From NCBI RefSeq assembly GCF_000717655.1, contig NZ_JNZY01000007.1:124001-188000 (forward strand): a DNA stretch of 64,000 nucleotides. The letters are read 5' to 3'. This DNA is from Streptomyces katrae. Lineage in GTDB: Bacteria; Actinomycetota; Actinomycetes; Streptomycetales; Streptomycetaceae. Position numbers and translations under genes: made by a program. This document shows positions 41,177 through 48,007 of this stretch, piece by piece. Numbering within the stretch: the stretch's first letter is position 1; each line of letters starts with the position of its first letter. The notes beneath the pieces were generated by a model. The model ran no database searches. It had not been told where the DNA came from and saw only the letters and a program-made list of their open reading frames with translations.

Positions 41177-41248
41177 TGCGCGATACTGGGATTGAACCAG
41201 TGACCTCTTCCGTGTCAGGGAAGCGCTCTCCCGCTGAGCTAATCGCGC
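41177..41248 (-). tRNA. tRNA-Val (GAC), copy 2
   Basis: The mature sequence is identical to copy 1 (acceptor GCGCGAT/ATCGCGC, anticodon loop CTGACAC), but no CCA is encoded after the discriminator A. Confidence 0.95.
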
Positions 41249-41266
41249 GGGGTCCTTGCGGACCAG

Positions 41267-41338
41267 TGGACGATACTGGGATTGAACCAGTGACCTCTTC
41301 CGTGTCAGGGAAGCGCTCTCCCGCTGAGCTAATCGTCC
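41267..41338 (-). tRNA. tRNA-Val (GAC), copy 3
   Basis: The same body as copies 1 and 2, but with a different, still fully paired acceptor stem (GGACGAT/ATCGTCC). No CCA is encoded. Confidence 0.95.
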
Positions 41339-41342
41339 TTGG

Positions 41343-41413
41343 AGGTGGAGACGGGATTTGAACCCGTGTAGACGGCTTTGCAGGCCGTTGCCTCGCCTCT
41401 CGGCCACTCCACC
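41343..41413 (-). tRNA. tRNA-Cys (GCA)
   Basis: Acceptor GGTGGAG/CTCCACC, anticodon stem ACGGC/GCCGT-type with loop CTGCAAA giving GCA, and discriminator U73, the cysteine identity base. No CCA is encoded. Confidence 0.95.
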
Positions 41414-41451
41414 TGGAGCTGCAGGGGTTCTCGGGAAGATCCCCCACTTCG

Positions 41452-41524
<73 letters not shown>

Positions 41525-41579
41525 AGGTCACCGTGTTCGCTCCGGGGTTTTCCCCCTTCGCTCCCTGGCGACGTGTTGA

Positions 41580-41607
41580 ACTCTAGCGGATTCCCGGGCC
41601 AGCTCAA
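41580..41607 (-). promoter_or_regulatory. Promoter of the tRNA array
   Basis: On the minus strand TTGAGC (41607-41602) and TAGAGT (41585-41580) are spaced by 16 bases, about 55 bases before the tRNA-Gly 5' end. This is a good housekeeping-type match for a stable RNA operon. Confidence 0.65.
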
Positions 41608-41693
41608 AAACGCGTTTCCGCAGCGTGCTGCCGCTCGATCACCGCCGGTCACCTCACCGGCGCCGCGGCGTCACCGGTCATAGACTCGCAGCC

Positions 41694-42749
41694 GTGCACG
41701 ACCTGCTCCCCCTGGCCCGCTTCGGCGGCCTCCTCGCGACCGACCTCCGAGACGTCACCAGCGACCCCTCCGCCCTCGACTCCACCGGCTTCTGGGCGGT
41801 GTCCGCAGACTTCGAGGGGCGTCTGGTCTGCGCCCGCTTCGGCGACATACGCCCCGACCCGGTCCCGGCGCCCGTCGCGGGGGCCTGGCGCGGCCCCGCC
41901 GCCGACCGGTGGTCCTCCTCCCTGGACCGCGCGGCCTACACGGCCGGCGTACGCCGCATCCGCGAGTACATCGCCGCGGGGGAGGTCTACCAGGCCAACC
42001 TCTGCCGTGTGATGTCCGCGCCGCTGCCCGACCCGGACCGCGCCGACGTCGACGCTCTCACGGCGCTGCTCGCGCGCGGCAACCCGGCCCCGTATGCAGG
42101 AACGATTCGCCTCCCGGCCCACGGCGTCGAGATCGCCACCGCGTCCCCCGAGCTGTACCTGCGCCGGGCCGGCCGCCACGTCGAGTCCGGTCCCATCAAG
42201 GGCACCGGCCGCACCGCCGCGGACCTTCTGCCCAAGGACCACGCCGAGAACGTGATGATCGTGGACCTCGTACGCAACGACCTCGGCCGGGTCTGCGCCA
42301 CCGGCTCCGTCGCCGTCCCCGAACTGTGCGCCGTCGAGGAGCACCCGGGCCTGGTCCACCTCGTCTCCACCGTCAGCGGCGAACTCGCCGACGGCGCCGG
42401 CTGGCCCGAGCTGCTCGCCGCCACCTTCCCGCCCGGCTCCGTCACCGGCGCCCCCAAGTCCTCCGCGCTGCGGATCATCGAGGCCCTCGAGACCGCTCCC
42501 CGCGGCCCCTACTGCGGGGGCATCGGATGGGTCGACGCCGACCGAGGCACGGCCGAGCTCGCCGTCGGCATCCGCACCTTCTGGATCGACCGCCAGGGCC
42601 CGGGCGGCCCGCGCCTGCTCTTCGGCACCGGCGCCGGCATCACCTGGGGCTCCGACCCCGAACGCGAATGGGCCGAGACCGAACTGAAGGCCGCCCGGCT
42701 CCTGCGGGTAGCGTCAGGGGCCCATGAGGTGACTGGTACCCCTGGGTGA
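41694..42749 (+). CDS. pabB: Aminodeoxychorismate synthase component I
   Basis: 351 residues from GTG 41694. The chorismate-binding fold shows YTAGVRRIREYIAAGEVYQA, ATASPELYLRRAGRHVESGP followed by IKGTGR, MIVDLVRNDLGRV, FPPGSVTGAPKSSALRIIE and GTGAGITWGSDPEREWAETE. It makes 4-amino-4-deoxychorismate for folate. No glutamine amidotransferase domain is attached, so PabA must come from elsewhere. The neighbour pabC, 16 bases downstream, supports PabB over anthranilate synthase. Confidence 0.92.
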   Translation: MHDLLPLARFGGLLATDLRDVTSDPSALDSTGFWAVSADFEGRLVCARFGDIRPDPVPAPVAGAWRGPAADRWSSSLDRAAYTAGVRRIREYIAAGEVYQANLCRVMSAPLPDPDRADVDALTALLARGNPAPYAGTIRLPAHGVEIATASPELYLRRAGRHVESGPIKGTGRTAADLLPKDHAENVMIVDLVRNDLGRVCATGSVAVPELCAVEEHPGLVHLVSTVSGELADGAGWPELLAATFPPGSVTGAPKSSALRIIEALETAPRGPYCGGIGWVDADRGTAELAVGIRTFWIDRQGPGGPRLLFGTGAGITWGSDPEREWAETELKAARLLRVASGAHEVTGTPG

Positions 42750-42765
42750 GCGGAGGGATCGTACG

Positions 42766-43590
42766 GTGAGGATCTGGCTCGACGGCGCGCTGCGGGACGC
42801 CGACAGCGCACAGGTGTCCGTGTTCGACCACGGGCTGACCGTGGGCGACGGGGTGTTCGAGACGCTGAAGGCGGAGCGCGGCACGGCCTTCGCGCTCACC
42901 CGGCATCTGGACCGGCTGACCCGCTCGGCCCGGGGTCTCGGACTGCCCGACCCCGACCTGGACGAGGTGCGCCGGGCCTGCGCGGCCGTCATGGAGGCCA
43001 ACCCGATGCCGCTCGGCCGGCTGCGCATCACGTACACCGGTGGCGTCTCCCCGCTCGGCTCCGACCGCGGCGAGTCCGGCCCCACCCTGGTCGTGGCCGT
43101 CGGCGAGACCGCCCGCCGGCCCGACACCACCGCCGTGATCACCGTGCCCTGGGTCCGCAACGAGCGCTCCGCCGTGACCGGCCTGAAGACCACCTCGTAC
43201 GCGGAGAACGTCGTCGCGCTGGCCGCCGCCCACCGGGCCGGGGCCTCCGAGGCCCTGTTCGCGAACACCGTCGGGCGGCTCTGCGAGGGCACCGGCTCCA
43301 ACGTGTTCGTCGTACTCGACGGGGAGCTGCACACGCCGCCCGTCGCCTCCGGCTGCCTGGCCGGCATCACCCGCGCCCTGGTCGTGGAGTGGGCCGGGGC
43401 CAAGGAGACGGACCTGCCCTTCGAGGCGCTCGAGCAGGCCGAGGAGATCTTCCTGACCTCCACGCTGCGCGATGTGCAGGCCGTCCACCGGGTCGACGAC
43501 CGTACGACGGCCGAGGCCGTGCCGGGACCCGTCACGGCCGAGGCGATGCGGATCTTCGACGCGCGCTCGGGCGAGGACCTGGACCCGTGA
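42766..43590 (+). CDS. pabC: Aminodeoxychorismate lyase (class IV aminotransferase fold)
   Basis: 274 residues from GTG 42766. The fold type IV PLP domain is shown by VFDHGLTVGDGVFETLKAER, the PLP lysine in TGLKTTSYAENVVALAAAHR, and GTGSNVFVVLDGELHTPPVA. PabC removes pyruvate to give p-aminobenzoate. A branched-chain or D-amino-acid transaminase has similar motifs, but adjacency to pabB decides the call. Confidence 0.9.
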   Translation: MRIWLDGALRDADSAQVSVFDHGLTVGDGVFETLKAERGTAFALTRHLDRLTRSARGLGLPDPDLDEVRRACAAVMEANPMPLGRLRITYTGGVSPLGSDRGESGPTLVVAVGETARRPDTTAVITVPWVRNERSAVTGLKTTSYAENVVALAAAHRAGASEALFANTVGRLCEGTGSNVFVVLDGELHTPPVASGCLAGITRALVVEWAGAKETDLPFEALEQAEEIFLTSTLRDVQAVHRVDDRTTAEAVPGPVTAEAMRIFDARSGEDLDP

Positions 43591-43684
43591 GCCCCGTGCC
43601 GCCCGCGACGCGTGGGGGGCGGGCGGCCGGACTGCCCCGTTAAAGGCTGTCGCACGGGCCGCAGGGCGGGGTAGAACTCGACTG

Positions 43685-44509
43685 ATGACCACCACCCTGC
43701 GGCCGAGCGGGCCGCTTCAGCAGAGCACCGGGGGCGCGCGGTCGCGCCCGTACGAGATCCGGGTCAACAGCAGGCGCGTCGGTGCGCTGCTGGTCGCCTG
43801 CGACACCCCGTTCGGGCCGACGGTCGGGGAGATCCGCGACCTCGCCGTCGACGAGCCCGACCGGCGGCGCGGCCGCGCCACGGTCGGGGCGCTCGCCGCC
43901 GAGGAGGTGCTGCGCGGCTGGGGCTGCCGCCGCGTCCGGGTCTCCGTACCCGCCGACTCGGCGGGAGGCCTGCGGATGGCGCAGGCGCTCGGGTACGCCG
44001 AGTACAGCCGCATCATGGCCAAGGAGCTGCCCGCGGAGCCGCCCGGACTCCGGCAGGGGGTCCTCGGCCGCCCCATGACGCAGGCCGAGTACGAGGTCTG
44101 GCTCGTCGACGCGATCGACGGCTACACCGCGGACTGGACCAGCCGGGGCATGCCGGAGGAAGCCGCGCGGGCGAAGTCCGAGGCCGACCACGCACGCCAG
44201 CTGCCGCACGGACTGGCCACGGAGGGCACCACCCTCCGCGTCCTCGAGGCGGCGGGCGCCCCGGTCGGCCACCTGTGGGTGGCGCCGGCCGGGCAGGGCG
44301 CGTACGTCTTCGACGTCGCGGTCGCCGAGGAGCACCGGGGCCGTGGGTACGGACGCGACCTGATGCTCCTCGCCGAACGCGAGGCCCTCGCCACGGGTCA
44401 CCGCACCCTCGGACTCCAGGTCTTCGCCGGCAACACCCCGGCCCTGCGGCTCTACGAGTCCCTCGGCTACCGGACGACCGACGTCAACTACGCCAAGGAC
44501 CTGCTCTGA
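43685..44509 (+). CDS. Tandem-domain GNAT acetyltransferase
   Basis: 274 residues containing two GNAT units. The first half has EIRDLAVDEPDRRRGRATVG and RVRVSVPADSAGGLRMAQAL. The second has VFDVAVAEEHRGRGYGRDLM followed by LGLQVFAGNTPALRLYESLG, the complete acetyl-CoA pattern. The second half looks fully active; the first has a weaker pyrophosphate loop. The start is close to a TAGAAC -10-like box, so the transcript may be leaderless. The substrate is unknown. Confidence 0.85.
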   Translation: MTTTLRPSGPLQQSTGGARSRPYEIRVNSRRVGALLVACDTPFGPTVGEIRDLAVDEPDRRRGRATVGALAAEEVLRGWGCRRVRVSVPADSAGGLRMAQALGYAEYSRIMAKELPAEPPGLRQGVLGRPMTQAEYEVWLVDAIDGYTADWTSRGMPEEAARAKSEADHARQLPHGLATEGTTLRVLEAAGAPVGHLWVAPAGQGAYVFDVAVAEEHRGRGYGRDLMLLAEREALATGHRTLGLQVFAGNTPALRLYESLGYRTTDVNYAKDLL

Positions 44510-44519
44510 GGGGTGCCTG

Positions 44520-45023
44520 CTAGCCGTTGCCGGCGGCCAGCAGGCGGTCCGCGATCTCCTCGATGCGGACGCGCAGGCCCTCCTGGCTTTTGCCGCCGTC
44601 GAGGCGCTCGCCGCCGATCACGTACGTCGGGGTGCCGGTGACGCCGATCGCCTTGCCCTCGGCCTGGTCGGCGTCGACGATCAGGATGTGCCGGCCGTCG
44701 ATCAGGGCGGTGTCGAACTCCTCGGTGTCGAGGCCGAGTTCCCGCGCGACGTCCAGCAGTACGGCCTCGCCGCGCTCGCCGAGCTCTGCGGTGCGGGCCA
44801 GTACGGCCTCCACGTACGGCCAGGCACGGCCCTGCTCCGCGGCCTCCTCGGCAGCCTGCGCCGCGGCGAAGGAGTGCTTGTGCTTCTCCAGCGGGAAGTG
44901 GCGCAGCCGGATGTCCAGCCGGTCGCCGTAGCGGGCCCGCAGGGCGTGTACGTCGCCCAGGGCGCGGTGGCAGTCCGGGCACTGGAGTTCGCACCAGACG
45001 TCGAGGATCACGGAATCGGTCAT
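44520..45023 (-). CDS. DsbA-family thioredoxin-fold protein (FrnE-like)
   Basis: 167 residues. The active site reads WCELQCPDCHRALGDV with C15-P-D-C18. The cis-Pro loop is GVTGTPTYVIGGERLDGGKS, and the helical insertion (HKHSFAAAQAAEEAAEQGRA) is typical of the DsbA/FrnE group. There is no signal peptide, so it acts in the cytoplasm, perhaps in redox stress. The long upstream open frame on this strand is a high-GC artefact. Confidence 0.9.
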   Translation of the reverse strand: MTDSVILDVWCELQCPDCHRALGDVHALRARYGDRLDIRLRHFPLEKHKHSFAAAQAAEEAAEQGRAWPYVEAVLARTAELGERGEAVLLDVARELGLDTEEFDTALIDGRHILIVDADQAEGKAIGVTGTPTYVIGGERLDGGKSQEGLRVRIEEIADRLLAAGNG

Positions 45024-45104
45024 GCGGACAGTCTCCCAGCCGACGGACGCCGCCAACGAAACGGACCTCCCGCCGCCGCCCTGAGGAGGAGGCGCGACCC
45101 CGAT

Positions 45105-45117
45105 ATCTCCCGGAGAT
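45105..45117. promoter_or_regulatory. Inverted repeat in the 45 kb intergenic region
   Basis: atctcc-c-ggagat is a perfect palindrome with a one-base centre, between the DsbA-like gene (minus) and the membrane gene (plus). It is a possible operator for one or both; the regulator is unknown. Confidence 0.35.
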
Positions 45118-45204
45118 CGGTCCGGGATCCGCTCAGGACATGGCCGCTGCGGCGGTGCCCGGTGCAGGATGGAAGGGACAGTTCGCCCACCCCTGGAGGA
45201 CCGC

Positions 45205-45654
45205 ATGCTTGCCGAGACCATATGTTCCGCGGTGTCCGCGGCCGGCCTGGGCCTCGCCGCGGTGACCGCGTACCGCAAGCGCTTCCTCGCCGCCACGCGC
45301 ATCGCGGCGTACGCGCTGGTGCCGGTCGCCCTGGTGATGACGGGTTTCGTGGAGTGGGTGTCCGGGATGGTCTTCGATCCGACCGTCTGGGCGGGCTTCG
45401 GACTGCTCGGGCTGTCCTGGGTGCTGTTCATGACCACGCGGGCCGTCGAGCGCCGCAGGCTCGGTGCCGGGGAGAAGCCGGCCAAGGCGGCCAAGGGGCG
45501 CCCCGCGCAGGAGGCCGTGGCCCCGGCAGCGTCCGCCCCCTCGCTCGGACAGGGCGCCCGTCCGCAGCCGGAGCCCCGCCGGGGCGCGGCGCCCGCCACT
45601 CCTGCGGACGACTTCTCCGACATCGAAGCGATTCTGAAGAAGCACGGCATCTGA
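45205..45654 (+). CDS. Membrane protein with cytoplasmic tail
   Basis: 149 residues from ATG 45205 (ggagga upstream). There are three hydrophobic segments in the first 90 residues: TICSAVSAAGLGLAAVTAY, IAAYALVPVALVMTGFVEWV and VWAGFGLLGLSWVLFMTT. A Pro/Ala/Arg-rich tail then ends ADDFSDIEAILKKHGI. The conserved C-terminal DDF..IEAILKKHGI motif is typical of a Streptomyces family of unknown function and may bind a partner. Confidence 0.8.
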   Translation: MLAETICSAVSAAGLGLAAVTAYRKRFLAATRIAAYALVPVALVMTGFVEWVSGMVFDPTVWAGFGLLGLSWVLFMTTRAVERRRLGAGEKPAKAAKGRPAQEAVAPAASAPSLGQGARPQPEPRRGAAPATPADDFSDIEAILKKHGI

Positions 45655-45763
45655 GGTCCGCGCACGAAAACGCCGCGAGCCTGACGAGAAGGGGTGAACT
45701 CCCGCGTCAACGCGGGCGTGTTGAGGGCACGATCAGGGCACCTTGGGCCATCATCGCCCCGAC

Positions 45764-45949
45764 ATGCTCGACACAACGCAGGGTGAGCCGACGGTACCCG
45801 CGCCGACGGCCGCGACGGGCCCCGCCCCCGTTGCCGAGGAGCCGCGAGGCTGCCTCTTCGCGCTCTCCCAGCCGCCCCTGATGATCTTCCTAGGGGTGGT
45901 CGGCACCCTGCTGCTACTGGCCGCCGTGCATGACCTCTTCCTGCTCTGA
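45764..45949 (+). CDS. Small membrane protein
   Basis: 61 residues starting MLDTTQGEPTVPAPTAATGP. The Pro/Ala-rich N-terminus is followed by CLFALSQPP and one membrane segment (LMIFLGVVGTLLLLAAVHDL). Its last 36 bases overlap the 3' end of the convergent CGNR gene. The cccgcg/cgcggg hairpin at 45701-45716 lies upstream. It lacks a strong ribosome site, so it is a probable rather than certain gene. Confidence 0.55.
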   Translation: MLDTTQGEPTVPAPTAATGPAPVAEEPRGCLFALSQPPLMIFLGVVGTLLLLAAVHDLFLL

Positions 45950-46510
45950 CGATCCCGCGTCGGCCTCCTTGCGCCGGGCCCGGTACGCCGCCACGTGCAG
46001 CCGGTTCCCGCAGGTCCGGCTGTCGCAGTAGCGCCGCGAGCGGTTCCGGGAGAGGTCCACGAAGGCCCGCCGGCAGTCGGGGGCCTCGCAGCGGCGCAGC
46101 CGCTCCTGCTCTCCGGAGACCACGATGAAGGCCAGCGCCATGCCGCCGTCGGCGGCAAGGTGGTCGCCGAGCGAGGCGCCCGGCGCGAAGTAGTGGACGT
46201 GCCAGTCGTAGCCGTCGTGGTCGGTCAGCTGCGGGGTGGTGCCCGCGGTCGCCACCAGCTCGTTGATCAGTCCGGCCGCGGCCCGGGGGTTGGCCGCCCC
46301 GAACACTTGCGCGAATTTGCCGCGGACGGTGCGCACCCCCGCCAGGTCGCGGGCGCCGAGCTCGCCGACGTCGCTGATCTCGTACTCGCGTACGAACTCG
46401 CGCAGCGAGCCGACGTCCGCCAGCCCGTCGGGCTGGTCCGCCTCGGCCGCGGTGTTCACCAGCGCGACGACGACGTCGAGCGCGCGACGGGTGTCGTGGG
46501 GAATCTGCAC
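45914..46510 (-). CDS. CGNR zinc-finger regulator (ABATE domain)
   Basis: 198 residues. The N-terminal ABATE-type helical domain covers about 1-130 (ALDVVVALVNTAAEADQPDG). The C-terminal zinc finger has CEAPDCRRAFVDLSRNRSRR followed by YCDSRTCGNRLHVAAYRARR, the CGNR signature. These are predicted stress-responsive DNA-binding regulators in Actinobacteria. The last 20 residues are acidic and not conserved. It converges with a small membrane protein gene. Confidence 0.9.
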   Translation of the reverse strand: MQIPHDTRRALDVVVALVNTAAEADQPDGLADVGSLREFVREYEISDVGELGARDLAGVRTVRGKFAQVFGAANPRAAAGLINELVATAGTTPQLTDHDGYDWHVHYFAPGASLGDHLAADGGMALAFIVVSGEQERLRRCEAPDCRRAFVDLSRNRSRRYCDSRTCGNRLHVAAYRARRKEADAGSSEQEEVMHGGQ

Positions 46511-46629
46511 GGTGGTCGCTCCCTGGGGGCCGGGCCTGCGGCGACGGACCAGTGCCGCCGCTGGTGGCCGACTCTAGTCGCCCCCGGGCGGCACCGGGAG
46601 GTGCCTCCGCCGCGACTGCGTCACGCACA

Positions 46630-46672
46630 CCGGCGCCGTCCTCGCGGGTGGCTCCCGCAAGGACAGCGCCGG
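46630..46672. terminator. Imperfect hairpin between ssgB and CGNR gene
   Basis: ccggcgccgtcctcgcggg (46630-46648) pairs with cccgcaaggacagcgccgg (46654-46672) with two mismatches and a five-base loop. A second stem, ccgcaccgtc/gacggtgcgg, lies at 46700-46730. They probably end ssgB transcription; there is no T-run. Confidence 0.55.
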
Positions 46673-46775
46673 CACTGCCGTATGTGGTTTTTGTCCAGCC
46701 CGCACCGTCGCCCCGAGTCGGACGGTGCGGAGTGGCCCCCGGCGCATGCCGGGAGGTGCTCCCTGCAGGCCTGGT

Positions 46776-47189
46776 TCAGCTTTCGGCCAGGATGTGGGAG
46801 AGCTCTTTGTCGAGGTCGAAGTGCCGGTGTTCGGTCCCGGGTGGAACCGCGGCGTCCGTCCGCTTGAGGAACGACTCGAGTGCGCGGGCGGGTGCTTCGA
46901 GCAGTGCTTCTCCCTCCGGTGAGCTCAGGGCGATGCAGACGACGCCCTGACCGTGGCTGCGGGACGGCCAGACGCGGACGTCTCCGGTTCCGGTGGGCCG
47001 GTGGAGGCCCTCAGCGAGGAGGTCTCGGGCGAATACCCACTCGACCGTCTCCTCGGCGCCGGTGTGGAAGGTGGCGTGCACGGCGTAGGGATCGGCCGTG
47101 TCATACCGCAGGCCCGCCGGGACAGGCAGTGAGGACTCGCTCGACACAACGAGGCGCAGGTGCAGCTCGCAGCTGACCGTGGTGTTCAT
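46776..47189 (-). CDS. ssgB: Sporulation-specific cell division protein SsgB
   Basis: 137 residues: MNTTVSCELHLRLVVSSESS, then TFHTGAEETVEWVFARDLLA, RPTGTGDVRVWPSRSHGQGV and FLKRTDAAVPPGTEHRHFDL. This matches Streptomyces SsgB as I recall it, nearly residue for residue. SsgB is recruited by SsgA and positions FtsZ at sporulation septa, so it is a strong taxonomic marker for sporulating streptomycetes and relatives. The frame extends upstream to 47255, but ATG 47189 is the known start. The 177-base upstream region is unusually A/T-rich and probably carries developmental promoters. Confidence 0.97.
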   Translation of the reverse strand: MNTTVSCELHLRLVVSSESSLPVPAGLRYDTADPYAVHATFHTGAEETVEWVFARDLLAEGLHRPTGTGDVRVWPSRSHGQGVVCIALSSPEGEALLEAPARALESFLKRTDAAVPPGTEHRHFDLDKELSHILAES

Positions 47190-47366
47190 AAGCGCCAGGG
47201 CCTTTCGCTCAGTGTGCGCTCGGGGATTCGCACGTCGGCGAAATCGACATGCCACCTACGGTGCCGTTGTAAACCCCTCTGACCGTTTTGCGGACCTCTG
47301 GGTCCCTCGGACGGCGGATCCAAACCATCATTCACGTGTGCTTCCGGCTCCGGTAGATTCGGGTCC

Positions 47367-47816
47367 ATGAATACGGGGAGTGACCGCGGGACCGAAGCGT
47401 CCTCAGGCGACGACGCCAGCACCCAGCAGACCACGGAAGAAGCGCCGCACGTATCGAAGGCTCCCGCCTTCATCAAGTCGCGCCGCACCCTGCACCTGAG
47501 CTGGCAGGTCGGCGTCTTCATCGTCGGCCTCGCCGTCATCGGCGCAGGCGTTGCCATGCTCGTCCTGCCGGGGCCCGGCTGGGTCGCGATCTTCGCGGGC
47601 CTGGCGATCTGGGCCACCGAGTTCGCCTGGGCCCACCTGGTGCTGCGCTGGACCAAGCGCAAGGTCACCGAAGCCGCGCAGAAGGCGCTGGACCCCAAGG
47701 TCCGCCGCCGCAACATCATCCTGACCAGCGTCGGGCTCGTGATCGCGGGCGCGCTGGTCGGCTTCTACCTGTGGAAGTACGGGCTCACGCTGCCCTGGGA
47801 CCTCAAGGACCAGTGA
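47367..47816 (+). CDS. TIGR02611/PGPGW membrane protein
   Basis: 149 residues. After a hydrophilic, acidic start there are three hydrophobic segments around the family hallmark VLPGPGWVAIFAGLAIWATE. WQVGVFIVGLAVIGAGVAML precedes it, and NIILTSVGLVIAGALVGFYL follows. The putative transmembrane PGPGW family is conserved in Actinobacteria without known function. It lies 47 bases before a tRNA-Val and diverges from ssgB. Confidence 0.88.
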   Translation: MNTGSDRGTEASSGDDASTQQTTEEAPHVSKAPAFIKSRRTLHLSWQVGVFIVGLAVIGAGVAMLVLPGPGWVAIFAGLAIWATEFAWAHLVLRWTKRKVTEAAQKALDPKVRRRNIILTSVGLVIAGALVGFYLWKYGLTLPWDLKDQ

Positions 47817-47862
47817 TGGTCGGGAACCACCGCTGACATGGGGTAATGTTTGCGGTGCGTCC

Positions 47863-47934
47863 GGGCGATTAGCTCAGTGGGAGAGCACTTCGTTCACACC
47901 GAAGGGGTCACTGGTTCGAACCCAGTATCGCCCA
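47863..47934 (+). tRNA. tRNA-Val (CAC), copy 1
   Basis: Acceptor GGGCGAT/ATCGCCC, anticodon stem CTTCG/CGAAG with loop TTCACAC giving CAC, and T loop GTTCGAACC. No CCA is encoded. A -10 box TAATGT lies at 47844-47849. Confidence 0.95.
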
Positions 47935-47940
47935 CCCGGA

Positions 47941-47978
47941 CCAAGGGCCCGGAGACCTCACCGTCTCCGGGCCCTTGG
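47941..47978. terminator. Terminator after tRNA-Val copy 1
   Basis: ccaagggcccggagac (47941-47956) pairs perfectly with gtctccgggcccttgg (47963-47978) around a six-base loop, followed by cgttt. It serves the tRNA and the convergent membrane protein gene. Confidence 0.88.
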
Positions 47979-48007
47979 CGTTTGCGCTCCCCAAGGTGTC
48001 CGCGCCG

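Noticed and set aside
44520..46628. 702-codon minus-strand ORF containing the DsbA-like protein
   Set aside because: Only the last 167 codons have sense; the rest is antisense to, or another frame of, the membrane and CGNR genes.
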